Assembly (NCBI RefSeq): GCF_947855115.1
Contig: NZ_CANTZW010000002.1
Location: forward strand, 310,001-374,000
From: an uncultured Parabacteroides sp.
GTDB lineage: Bacteria > Bacteroidota > Bacteroidia > Bacteroidales > Tannerellaceae
Direction: 5' to 3'
DNA length: 64,000 bases
Of this stretch, positions 27,002 through 37,184 are shown piece by piece. Made by a program: the position numbers and the translations under genes. Within the stretch, counting starts at the first letter, position 1. Every line of letters starts with the position of its first letter. A model generated the notes under the pieces. That model had not been told where the DNA came from, did not search any database, and saw only the letters and a program-made list of their open reading frames with translations.

Positions 27002-28173
27002 AGACAGGAAACAAGATCGCTCTCTTTTACTCGGCCATTACCATAGGCGTGATAGCCGCCGTGACGCTTGTCTTCTACTTGGTTTCCACAAGCTATATCT
27101 CTCGCCTGTATTATTCTTACCTGACGGAAAAGGCCTATGCCACGGCACAGAAGCATTGGGAAAAGGACGAGACCGACGACGAAAGTTATGCCCGCATCCA
27201 ACAACGTTACGAGGAAACCCTTCCAGTCGCTACCGAGATACTACTGAACGCCGATAGCTTGGAGACCCGGCAAGTGTTGTCCCGTTATCTGGACACCATG
27301 CAGGTAAAATCTTTATACCATGAGGATATCGTTCACTTCAAGCATGATACGCAAATGGGGGCGGCCTTGTATTATCCGGACAACGAGGGGAATTTCATCG
27401 TGATCGTCCTTTCCGGGAATCAGTATGGGGTGGATATCCAGCATCGGATCGGCTGGCTGTTGCTGGGATTGATATTGGTTAGCTCGGTATTGATCTATTT
27501 TGTCGGCAGGCTATACGCGACCCGGATGGTAGACCGGATCGACGCTGCTTACCAAAGCGAGAAAGCGTTTATCAGCAACGCCTCGCATGAGTTGAACAAT
27601 CCGCTGACAGCCATTCAGGGCGAATGCGAGATCAGCCTGCTGAAACAGCGCTCCCCGGAGGAATACCAAGCGGCATTAAGGCGTATCGCCACGGAGACGA
27701 GTCGTATCATACAATTGATCAAACACCTGTTGTTCTTGTCGCACGGAGATAAGGAGATCCAGAAAAGCGCGATGGAGACGATTTTCCTAGCGGACTTCTT
27801 GATGCAGTTCTCCTCGGCCCGGATCTCGTTCTCCCCGGATAATTTCTCTTATATGATCAGTGCCAATCCCTATTTATTGAAGATAGCGATCAAGAATATC
27901 TTGAGCAACGCCTGTAAGTATTCGGACGATAAACCGGTAGAGATGTGGCTCCGGGGTAGTGTCCTGACCATATCCGACCGGGGTATCGGCATTCCTCCCG
28001 AGGAATTGAAACGCATCTTCCAGCCCTTTTACCGGGCTAGCAATACCCGGGAATACGCCGGGCATGGTGTCGGGCTAAGCCTCTCGCTACGTATATTGAA
28101 CACCTATGGGGCAAAGGTGAATATTACCTCTGATCTAGGGGTTGGGACGAAAGTGGAGATCGACTTTGGGTAG
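26998..28173 (+). CDS. Membrane sensor histidine kinase
   Basis: 391 residues. Two membrane helices (IALFYSAITIGVIAAVTLVF at about 7-28 and IGWLLLGLILVSSVLIYFVG at about 150-170) bracket a periplasmic sensor of about 120 residues. HisKA motif FISNASHELNNPLTAIQGE, then HATPase with NILSNACKYS (N box), DRGIGIPPE (G1) and GHGVGLSLSL (G2). It is the partner of the overlapping response regulator and a likely sensor of periplasmic metal by context. Its last 50 bp overlap, tail to tail, the end of the GT51 gene on the other strand. Confidence 0.94.
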   Translation: MKTGNKIALFYSAITIGVIAAVTLVFYLVSTSYISRLYYSYLTEKAYATAQKHWEKDETDDESYARIQQRYEETLPVATEILLNADSLETRQVLSRYLDTMQVKSLYHEDIVHFKHDTQMGAALYYPDNEGNFIVIVLSGNQYGVDIQHRIGWLLLGLILVSSVLIYFVGRLYATRMVDRIDAAYQSEKAFISNASHELNNPLTAIQGECEISLLKQRSPEEYQAALRRIATETSRIIQLIKHLLFLSHGDKEIQKSAMETIFLADFLMQFSSARISFSPDNFSYMISANPYLLKIAIKNILSNACKYSDDKPVEMWLRGSVLTISDRGIGIPPEELKRIFQPFYRASNTREYAGHGVGLSLSLRILNTYGAKVNITSDLGVGTKVEIDFG

Positions 28174-29620
28174 CCGTCAGGTATTCTTTAGCCGGACCTG
28201 TTATTTCGACAGACTCCGGCGTTACGCCTACCGCCTCTTCCGAAGATATGAGTCCGCGATCTACCAAGCGATCCAGTATCACCCTGTAAAAATCCTCATA
28301 ATACGGCTTCAACCGCGACCCGTCGAAGCAATAGCGGACCTGTTTAGGCTTGGGGATAATACTGGCCATAAAAATGCACTCGGCAAGGTTTAATTGGGAA
28401 GGTTCCTTCGCGAAATAATAGCGTGAGGCCTCGGCGGCTCCATAAATCATGGGGCCCCATTCGGCGATGTTCAGATAAACCTCAAACATCCGTTCTTTAG
28501 AGGTCAAATGATTGCTCTCGATCAGCCATACGATTAATATTTCCTCCAGTTTACGGGCGATCGTCTTGTTACGGCTCAAGAATACATTCTTCACCAATTG
28601 CATGCTGAGCGTACTGCCGCCACGGGCGAAACGTCGCTCCTTGATATCCTGTATCAACGATTCCCGGATAGCGCTTGGAATAAAGCCGTTGTGATAAAAG
28701 AAGCCCGCGTCCTCACTCTGCATGATCGCCAAAGGAAGATAACGGGATACGGTATTGAACGGGCGGAAAGAGGGATTCGCCGGACCTATCTCGAAAGAGC
28801 GTACCGGCTCGCCTCGCTCATAGACGGTATATTCGAATGGCTCGTTCATCTTCCGCAAATCCGTATTCCCATAAGCGAGGATCTGGAAATCCTTCGCTTT
28901 CAAAGTAGATTCCAAGATCAAGCTATCTACCTGTCCGAAATCCAGATCCAATCGGAAATGATAGGAGAGGGAACCTTCGCAAATCCATTCGCTGCGAACA
29001 CCGTTCTCCGTGCTGTTTATATGCGTAGAGAATTGATTGTTAGCGAGAATAAGCTCGGGTATCTCTAGTATTAGTTCATCTCCTTTATTACTATAAGAGA
29101 CACATAAATCATGTACCAAAGCATTGCCGGGCAATAAATTGAAAAGCAGACTCAGGGAGCGTTCGGCCTTGCGTGCGTAATCCCGTTCCTTATCATCTAC
29201 GGCCGTTTCCTCTGGCTCATCCGGATGATTCGATGGTTTATAAAGGAAATCAAAATTGGAGACCTCTCCCTTCTTAATAAAATGAATATGCAAATTATCC
29301 GCTTGTACACTCTCTATGGAAGGGGTAAGTAGCAATAACTTGCCAAGCTCCAGTTTCGCTTGAAGCCTGTCCGCATGTATCAACGTATCGGCGCCAACCG
29401 GAATAACGGTCAATCCTTCCATACGTACGGTACTCAGCCCCGTCAACCGGATTTTATCATAGCGTATGTCCAGATGATGCCTTTCGGCAAGTTTACCCAA
29501 TTTATGTCCCGCATACGCCCCTAAGATCAGGTCGATGCCCCAAAATGCCACAAACGAGAGAAAGCCAATAAAAACAAGAACTGCGATAAAAGATCTTTTA
29601 TGGGATTGATTCATGCTCAT
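28124..29620 (-). CDS. GT51 peptidoglycan glycosyltransferase (monofunctional, with AsmA-like N-terminal part)
   Basis: 498 residues. An N-terminal membrane anchor (IAVLVFIGFLSFVAFWGIDL) is followed by about 240 residues that resemble an AsmA-like beta-rich region (LDIRYDKIRLTGLSTVRMEG), and then a GT51 transglycosylase domain: QSEDAGFFYHNGF with the catalytic Glu, RFARGGSTLSMQLVKN, KLEEILIVWLIE and FEVYLNIAEWGPMIYG. No transpeptidase domain is present. It polymerises lipid II outside the inner membrane. It is much longer than MtgA (about 240 residues) because of the extra N-terminal half. Confidence 0.9.
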   Translation of the reverse strand: MSMNQSHKRSFIAVLVFIGFLSFVAFWGIDLILGAYAGHKLGKLAERHHLDIRYDKIRLTGLSTVRMEGLTVIPVGADTLIHADRLQAKLELGKLLLLTPSIESVQADNLHIHFIKKGEVSNFDFLYKPSNHPDEPEETAVDDKERDYARKAERSLSLLFNLLPGNALVHDLCVSYSNKGDELILEIPELILANNQFSTHINSTENGVRSEWICEGSLSYHFRLDLDFGQVDSLILESTLKAKDFQILAYGNTDLRKMNEPFEYTVYERGEPVRSFEIGPANPSFRPFNTVSRYLPLAIMQSEDAGFFYHNGFIPSAIRESLIQDIKERRFARGGSTLSMQLVKNVFLSRNKTIARKLEEILIVWLIESNHLTSKERMFEVYLNIAEWGPMIYGAAEASRYYFAKEPSQLNLAECIFMASIIPKPKQVRYCFDGSRLKPYYEDFYRVILDRLVDRGLISSEEAVGVTPESVEITGPAKEYLTATQSRSPLSSQPLDQR

Positions 29621-29640
29621 CTATATTGTTACCCAGCGGA

Positions 29641-29648
29641 CAAAAGTA
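29641..29648 (-). promoter_or_regulatory. Bacteroidetes -7 element of the GT51 gene
   Basis: The minus strand reads TACTTTTG (perfect TAnnTTTG), 20 bp upstream of the start at 29620. Confidence 0.55.
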
Positions 29649-29726
29649 CTATAATTAAACGAATGGATTTCTTTTTCGATAAACAATCAAGGGCCTAATT
29701 TAGTTATATTAAAAAACTAAAGTTAT

Positions 29727-30725
29727 ATGGCATATAAGATTGCGTTTTTTGGCGCTAAACCCTATGATATCGCTTCTTTCGATAAGATCAATGAGCGGTA
29801 TGGTTTCGATATTCGTTACTATAAAGGACATCTGAATATCAATAATGTCGTCTTGACCCAAGGGGTAGACGCAGTATGTATTTTCGTGAACGACACGGCG
29901 GATGCAGCCGTAATAGACGCATTGGTAGCCAATGGAGTGAAACTGTTGGCGCTTCGTTGCGCCGGTTTTAATAATGTGGATTTGAATGCCGCCAAAGGGA
30001 AATTGCCGATCGTACGCGTGCCGGCTTACTCACCCTACGCGGTCGCCGAATATACGCTGGCCTTGATGTTATTGTTAAACCGCAAGATACACCGGGCATA
30101 CTGGCGTACGAGAGACGGTAACTTCTCCTTGAACGGTTTGATGGGATTTGATATGCATGGCAAGACCGCCGGTATTATCGGTACCGGAAAGATCGCCAGG
30201 ATATTGATTCATATCTTAAAAGGATTGGGAATGCGTGTACTGGCAAACGATCTGTATCCGGATGAGAAATTCGCCAAGGAGGAAGGGATCTCTTATGTCT
30301 CTTTAGACGAGTTATACAAAGAGTCCGATATCATTTCCTTGCATTGCCCGTTGACCGACCAGACCCGTTACCTGATTAATGACGATTCGATCGCCAAAAT
30401 GAAAGACGGCGTGATGATTATCAATACGGGACGTGGGTTACTGATCCATACCAACGCCTTGATCGAGGGATTGAAGACCAAGAAAGTATCTGCCGCCGGA
30501 TTGGATGTCTACGAGGAGGAGGGAGATTATTTCTATGAGGATAAATCGGATAAGATTATCGATGATGATGTCTTGGCCCGTCTGCTCTCGTTCAACAATG
30601 TGATCGTTACTTCCCATCAGGCGTTCTTTACGAAAGAGGCGCTGCATAATATCGCCGAGACCACCTTGCGGAACATCAAGGATTTCGAGGAAGGCCGTCC
30701 CTTGGTGAACGAAGTGACCAAGTAA
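29727..30725 (+). CDS. ldhA: D-lactate dehydrogenase
   Basis: 332 residues of the D-2-hydroxyacid dehydrogenase family. Substrate/NAD features: LRCAGFNNVDL, VPAYSPYAVAEYTLALMLLL, Rossmann motif AGIIGTGKIARI, LHCPLTDQTRYLIN, INTGRGLLIHTNALIEGL, AGLDVYEEE and the catalytic His in VTSHQAFFTKEA. It reduces pyruvate to D-lactate with NADH in fermentation. The upstream gap has a short AT-rich inverted repeat (29699-29705 with 29715-29721) but no clear promoter. Confidence 0.93.
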   Translation: MAYKIAFFGAKPYDIASFDKINERYGFDIRYYKGHLNINNVVLTQGVDAVCIFVNDTADAAVIDALVANGVKLLALRCAGFNNVDLNAAKGKLPIVRVPAYSPYAVAEYTLALMLLLNRKIHRAYWRTRDGNFSLNGLMGFDMHGKTAGIIGTGKIARILIHILKGLGMRVLANDLYPDEKFAKEEGISYVSLDELYKESDIISLHCPLTDQTRYLINDDSIAKMKDGVMIINTGRGLLIHTNALIEGLKTKKVSAAGLDVYEEEGDYFYEDKSDKIIDDDVLARLLSFNNVIVTSHQAFFTKEALHNIAETTLRNIKDFEEGRPLVNEVTK

Positions 30726-30763
30726 ATTCTAAAAAGGAACTATTATTTATCGCTGATTTATTA

Positions 30764-30771
30764 TATTTTTG
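30764..30771 (+). promoter_or_regulatory. Bacteroidetes -7 element of the patatin gene
   Basis: TATTTTTG is a perfect TAnnTTTG 53 bp upstream of the patatin start. The expected transcription start falls in the left arm of the hairpin at 30774-30803. Confidence 0.5.
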
Positions 30772-30773
30772 TG

Positions 30774-30810
30774 GCCATTGCTTGGTGGAAATCCAGCAAT
30801 GGCTTTTTTA
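30774..30810 (+). terminator. Hairpin with T-run after ldhA, overlapping the patatin promoter
   Basis: A perfect 9-bp stem (30774-30782 with 30795-30803), 12-nt loop, followed by TTTTTTA. It has the form of an intrinsic terminator and lies 48 bp after ldhA. It also lies between the patatin -7 box and start codon, so it could alternatively be a leader hairpin. Confidence 0.65.
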
Positions 30811-30824
30811 ATTCAGAGGTATAT

Positions 30825-31661
30825 ATGGAAATAGACAATCAGACAGGTTTGGTGTTGGAAGGTGGTGGAATGCGTGCCATATTTACGGTGGGAGTATTGG
30901 ATTATTTCATGGATCATGATATTTGGTTCCCTTATACGATCGGGGTATCGGCGGGTGCGAGTAACGGTATCTCGTATGCTTCCCGCCAGCGGGGACGCTC
31001 TCGTTTTAGCAATATCGACTTATTGAAGAAATATAATTACATCGGTCTTCGCCATTTCTTGCGGGGAAGGGGATATATCGACCTGGATTATTTGTTTTAT
31101 GTCTATCCGGATTTGTATTATCCGTTGGATTACGACACCTATTTCAAGTCTAAGGACCGGTTCGTTATGGTCACGAGCAATTGCCTGACGGGTAAAGCGG
31201 AATATTTCGAGGAGAAGAAAGATAAGAAGCGTTTGGTAGATATCTGTAAGGCCTCTTGCACCTTACCGGTTCTTTGCCCGATTACGTACGTAGACGGAAT
31301 ACCGATGGTAGACGGAGGCGTATGCGACGCTATCCCCATCCGGCGGGCTATCGCCGACGGTTTCTCCAAGAACGTCATTATCCTTACCCGTAACAAAGGC
31401 TATCGGAAAAAAGAAAAAGATTTCTACTTGCCCGGCTTCATCTATAAGAAATATCCGGCGATCCGGGAACAATTACGATTACGTTACCGGCGGTACAACG
31501 AAGTCTTGGACTACATAGACCAACTGGAAGCCGAAGGAAAAGCCTTCATCATCCGTCCGCGAAACCCAATTAAAGTAGGTCGTACCGAAAGCAACACCCA
31601 AAAACTGGAAGAACTATACGAGGAAGGCTACGAATGCGGCAAACAAATCACCCAATTGTAG
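30825..31661 (+). CDS. Patatin-like phospholipase
   Basis: 278 residues from the ATG at 30825; the frame is open further upstream but that would run through the hairpin and promoter. Patatin signatures: oxyanion loop EGGGMRAIFTVGVLDYF, nucleophile elbow GVSAGASNG (GxSxG), and catalytic Asp in VDGGVCDAIPI. It is cytoplasmic or peripheral without a signal peptide and is expected to release fatty acids from phospholipids; it resembles the RssA/YjjU group. Its stop codon TAG (31659-31661) is the beginning of a REP-like palindrome (31657-31682), so the repeat now provides the end of the reading frame. Confidence 0.92.
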   Translation: MEIDNQTGLVLEGGGMRAIFTVGVLDYFMDHDIWFPYTIGVSAGASNGISYASRQRGRSRFSNIDLLKKYNYIGLRHFLRGRGYIDLDYLFYVYPDLYYPLDYDTYFKSKDRFVMVTSNCLTGKAEYFEEKKDKKRLVDICKASCTLPVLCPITYVDGIPMVDGGVCDAIPIRRAIADGFSKNVIILTRNKGYRKKEKDFYLPGFIYKKYPAIREQLRLRYRRYNEVLDYIDQLEAEGKAFIIRPRNPIKVGRTESNTQKLEELYEEGYECGKQITQL

Positions 31662-31682
31662 AGACGGGGCACGCCCCGTCTC
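31657..31682. repeat. REP-like 26-bp palindromic element, single copy
   Basis: The element starts TGTAGAGACGGGGC and its stem GAGACGGGGC/GCCCCGTCTC spans 31661-31682. It shares the 5' TGTAGAGACG and the 3' tail TCTCATCCCCTC with the copy at 40924-40949. It overlaps the patatin stop codon and lies 24 bp before the convergent thiC end, where it may also act as a terminator hairpin. Confidence 0.85.
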
Positions 31683-31706
31683 ATCCCCTCAAAATAGTAT
31701 TGTATT

Positions 31707-34133
<2,427 letters not shown>

Positions 34134-34143
<10 letters not shown>

Positions 34144-34730
34144 ACTTGTAATCGTTTGAATTGTTTTATAAGTTGATCCGCGACAAGAAGGGAGGGATCA
34201 TTTCCCCAAAGGGCCCCAAGAACAGCGGCACCGCCGAAGGGGATATCTTTTAATTTTGTTATTGTCTGTGGGCTGATGCCTCCCAAGGCGATCACCTTAT
34301 CATCGATGATACCTTTTGCGTTCCGCAATTCGTCCAAGGAGAATCCGCTTCCGTATCCTTCCTTCGATATACTCTGGAAAACCGGGCTAAGGAATACGTA
34401 ATCACATACCGGTTTATATTCGATAATCTCTTCCAGGCTATGGCAAGAACGACTTATACTACCTTTATATAAAGGCGGAACCTCCGGATTCCTCCTGTTC
34501 AAATGGATTCCACCCAAATTTCTTTCCTCTGCCAAAGCAAACCAATCATGGAGGACGATCCTTTCGTAATAGACCGTAGGAATTTTATCCAATAAGACCT
34601 CCAGCTCATCACGCCCACAACCTGGCTTACGCAGGTGCAGACGAGACATTCCTTCCGCGAAAAGAAGTTTGATCAAGGAAGCTTCATCCGGGAAAAAAGA
34701 AGGTGTGGTGATCACGATCAGCTTATTCAT
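34134..34730 (-). CDS. Second ThiE/TenI-like protein
   Basis: 198 residues with the same TIM-barrel fold as ThiE but divergent: LHLRKPGCGRDELE replaces the usual Q-R-K pyrophosphate segment, then GGIHLNRRNPE, CDYVFLSPVFQSISKEGYGSG, IALGGISPQTI and GGAAVLGALWG. TenI-type proteins act as thiazole tautomerases, so this may supply the aromatic thiazole to ThiE; a second thiamin phosphate synthase is the alternative. It overlaps both neighbours (10 bp with thiE, 8 bp with thiD). Confidence 0.8.
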
Positions 34731-35571
34731 GATTCCATCGGATTTTATGAAGGGTGGAAGGGGAGAAGAAATGGTTTACAGGCCCGTGCCCTTCCCCCAT
34801 ATGTACATTCGCGCCGTGTATGAGCGCGTTGTCCATATATTCCTTGGCTAATCGTACGGCCTCTACCAATGAATGGCCGAGTGCCATATAAGCGGCGATG
34901 GCAGACGACAGCGTACAACCGGTTCCATGCGTATTGAATGTCTCTACCGTTGGGGAGGCCAAGCAAATCGGGGCGTCCTCATTGATAAATAACCAATCCA
35001 CCATTTCCGCTCCGGGAAGATGTCCTCCTTTAATCAGTATAGCGTTACAGCCTTTTTCCTGTAGTTTCCGGGCCGCAAGTAGGATTTCCTTCTCGTTATT
35101 GATTTTTATACCGGAAAGATATTCTGTCTCAGGAATATTCGGCGTAAGCAACGTCGCTTTAGGGAACAGCTCTTCGATTATGGCATGGATCGCGTCATCT
35201 TCCAATAATTTACTTCCGCTCGTGGATATCATCACGGGATCTAAAATGACAGGGGTCTGTCGGAAGGAAGGCAAAGTCTCTGCTACGACCTTTACGGCAT
35301 CCTCATTATGCAGCATCCCTATTTTTATGGCATCTACAATAAAATCCTCTAAAACAGCCTCGATTTGTCCTTTTAGAATCTCTGGGGAGATCGCCTGGAT
35401 TCCTCGTACACCTTGTGTGTTTTGAGCGGTTATAGCGGTTATCGCCGAGGTTCCGAAAACCCCCAGTGAGGAAAAAGTCTTAATATCCGCTTGTATCCCG
35501 GCGCCACCGCCACTATCAGAACCAGCGATCGTCAAAGCTACCGGATAACGGTACGTTTCATTTTTATTCAT
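34723..35571 (-). CDS. thiD: Hydroxymethylpyrimidine/phosphomethylpyrimidine kinase
   Basis: 282 residues. It phosphorylates HMP to HMP-PP. Motifs: [22 protein letters not shown] split as the N-terminal substrate loop, [21 protein letters not shown] (first part), [31 protein letters not shown] and the anion-hole [15 protein letters not shown] with the catalytic Cys. It is the first gene of the minus-strand thi operon, right behind the TPP riboswitch. Confidence 0.96.
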   Translation of the reverse strand: MNKNETYRYPVALTIAGSDSGGGAGIQADIKTFSSLGVFGTSAITAITAQNTQGVRGIQAISPEILKGQIEAVLEDFIVDAIKIGMLHNEDAVKVVAETLPSFRQTPVILDPVMISTSGSKLLEDDAIHAIIEELFPKATLLTPNIPETEYLSGIKINNEKEILLAARKLQEKGCNAILIKGGHLPGAEMVDWLFINEDAPICLASPTVETFNTHGTGCTLSSAIAAYMALGHSLVEAVRLAKEYMDNALIHGANVHMGEGHGPVNHFFSPSTLHKIRWNHE

Positions 35572-35582
35572 CCAACATTCGT

Positions 35583-35656
35583 TTTTCTTACGGCGGCATT
35601 ACCCGCATCAAGTAATAAGGGTATGATCTCAGCCCATATAGTATGGCACCCCTTTA
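35583..35656 (-). ncRNA. TPP riboswitch (THI element)
   Basis: Read on the minus strand from 35655: AAAGGGGTGCC, then GGGCTGAGAT, ATACCC, ACTTGATGCGGGTAATGCC and a final GTAAG. These are the conserved parts of the thiamin pyrophosphate aptamer (GGGGUGCC, CUGAGA, ACCC, CUGAU, UAAUGCC). It ends about 12 bp before the thiD start, so TPP binding most likely hides the translation start. It should repress thiD, the TenI-like gene, thiE and thiC. Confidence 0.95.
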
Positions 35657-35754
35657 ATAACGCGAACTTAATGAAAAAAATCGATATTAAAATATTTCCG
35701 GCTTTTAAACGATAATTTTAACGCAAGGTTATATATCCTCCCTTCGCTCTGGTT

Positions 35755-36984
35755 TTAGAAGGCTTCCGTCATATTCATATAAACCGCCATTCCTTTTTGG
35801 CTCGGGTCTTTACCTATGTCTAGGCGGAAGTTCTTGCCGGGTTGCATTTGGATACGGAGGCCTACGCCATAGTTGAATTTCCATTTGCTCCAGTCTACGA
35901 TGGGAGCGTTCCCGATCGTACCCGTGCCGATCCAACCGACAAAACCACATTTCGCCCAGAAATTACCGCTTTTATATTTCTCCATGCTACCGAACATATG
36001 ACGATATTCCAGGATTCCATATGCCATGGTCTTGTCGCGATATTTCCCCAAATAGTATCCGCGCAGATCAGAAGGAGAGCCGAACGAAGGAAGCTCCGTA
36101 AAGGGAACATCCCCTATACCGATTTGTGTCTTGGCGATCCATGCCAAAGTGCTACGAGGACGGAACACTTGCTGGAACTGACGATACTCCAACTCGAATA
36201 TCTCATAATTATACGTACCTCCCAGATACTTGCCATACACCTTGGCGATCGCGCTTAGTAACATCCCGGAAGTAGGGGTTGCCACATCATCACGTGTATC
36301 GTACTGGATCAGGCCTCCGATACCGATATTGACATAGTCTCGTTTGAATTTATTGAAATAAGGGTCTGCGGCCATTACCGGATTGATATCGCCCGATTTA
36401 CTGAAATTGATGTCAAAAAGAGGACCGGTATATAAATGAGGCTTTACTTCCCATACAAAACGGGGATATAGCTGGAAGGAGCTTTTGTGGAATTTCGTTG
36501 TCGAGTCGCTTTTCTCGATTTGCTCGATCGTGCTATAACCTTTCCCGAAATAATGCGAGGGTTCGTTCCGATAACTGTAATTTATGTAGATACGGAAACG
36601 GTTCTCATTAAAGAATAAAGTCCCGGCGCCGGCGACAACAAATGTTCCGTTTAATGTGATATTAAACCCGGCGGGGATGAATGAACGTTGGGAAATCGTA
36701 TCGTTTTTATTCAGGCGAAAACTCGCCAAAACTGCGCCTCCTATGCCAAAAGAAGCTTCCGGTGTATAAGACGGACCACCAAGAACAGACCACCAAGTCC
36801 TTTTATTGGCCCGAATGGAATCTTTACGTAATTGTTTATAATAACGTTGTATTTGCTTTTCGGTCATAGGCTTACCGTCCAGCATCAATCCTTCTTTTGG
36901 AATCGTGTCGTTAGAAGTGCCTTGCGCTTTCACGGAAAAGGCAAATAGAAGGCAGATCGTATAAATCAAAAGATATCTAAACAT
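35755..36984 (-). CDS. BamA/TamA-family outer membrane protein without POTRA domains
   Basis: 409 residues with a signal peptide (LLIYTICLLFAFSVKAQ). After a 60-residue linker the protein is a series of amphipathic strands typical of the Omp85 surface-antigen barrel: NRFRIYINYSYRNEP, FVWEVKPHLYTGPLFDI, GIGGLIQYDTRDDVATP, SLRGY-like LRGYYLGKYRDK, and a terminal NMTEAF ending in an aromatic residue. No POTRA repeats precede the barrel, so it is not BamA itself; such short forms are often secretion or lipid-handling barrels of unknown substrate. Confidence 0.85.
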   Translation of the reverse strand: MFRYLLIYTICLLFAFSVKAQGTSNDTIPKEGLMLDGKPMTEKQIQRYYKQLRKDSIRANKRTWWSVLGGPSYTPEASFGIGGAVLASFRLNKNDTISQRSFIPAGFNITLNGTFVVAGAGTLFFNENRFRIYINYSYRNEPSHYFGKGYSTIEQIEKSDSTTKFHKSSFQLYPRFVWEVKPHLYTGPLFDINFSKSGDINPVMAADPYFNKFKRDYVNIGIGGLIQYDTRDDVATPTSGMLLSAIAKVYGKYLGGTYNYEIFELEYRQFQQVFRPRSTLAWIAKTQIGIGDVPFTELPSFGSPSDLRGYYLGKYRDKTMAYGILEYRHMFGSMEKYKSGNFWAKCGFVGWIGTGTIGNAPIVDWSKWKFNYGVGLRIQMQPGKNFRLDIGKDPSQKGMAVYMNMTEAF

Positions 36985-37008
36985 TTATTTTAATGAATAT
37001 TTAGTCAG

Positions 37009-37016
37009 CAAAAATA
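37009..37016 (-). promoter_or_regulatory. Bacteroidetes -7 element of the BamA-like gene
   Basis: The minus strand reads TATTTTTG, a perfect TAnnTTTG, 24 bp upstream of the start at 36984. Confidence 0.5.
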
Positions 37017-37102
37017 CGAAATACTCTTAATATGTATTCTTAAAGAATCTCTAATAAAAAAGAATAAACAGCTAAAAAGAGATGTTATTACAGTTCCCAG
37101 AC

Positions 37103-37183
37103 TGTAGAGACGCAGCGTGCTGCGTCTCTCACCATCAGATACGTGTTTTGAGGATATGAGACGCAGCACGCTGCGTCTCTACA
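37103..37183. repeat. Inverted pair of REP-like palindromes (REPIN-like), CAGC version
   Basis: Two 26-bp copies, 37103-37128 on the plus and 37158-37183 on the minus strand, are exact reverse complements and enclose 29 bp. Each starts TGTAGAGACG and folds on itself through GAGACGCAGC/GCTGCGTCTC. The right copy directly follows the stop codon of the cobK-cbiD gene (37185-37187 region), continuing the pattern of repeats at gene ends. Confidence 0.9.
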
Positions 37184-37184
37184 A

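Noticed and set aside
28598..29068. 156-codon frame opposite the GT51 gene
   Set aside because: Antisense shadow with no domain; the GT51 motifs on the other strand are complete.
29699..29721. Rex-type operator upstream of ldhA
   Set aside because: The short TTTAGTT/AACTAAA dyad lacks the TTGTGAA/TTCACAA pattern expected for Rex.
34898..35425. 175-codon frame opposite thiD
   Set aside because: Shadow of thiD; rich in Ser and Ile without family features.
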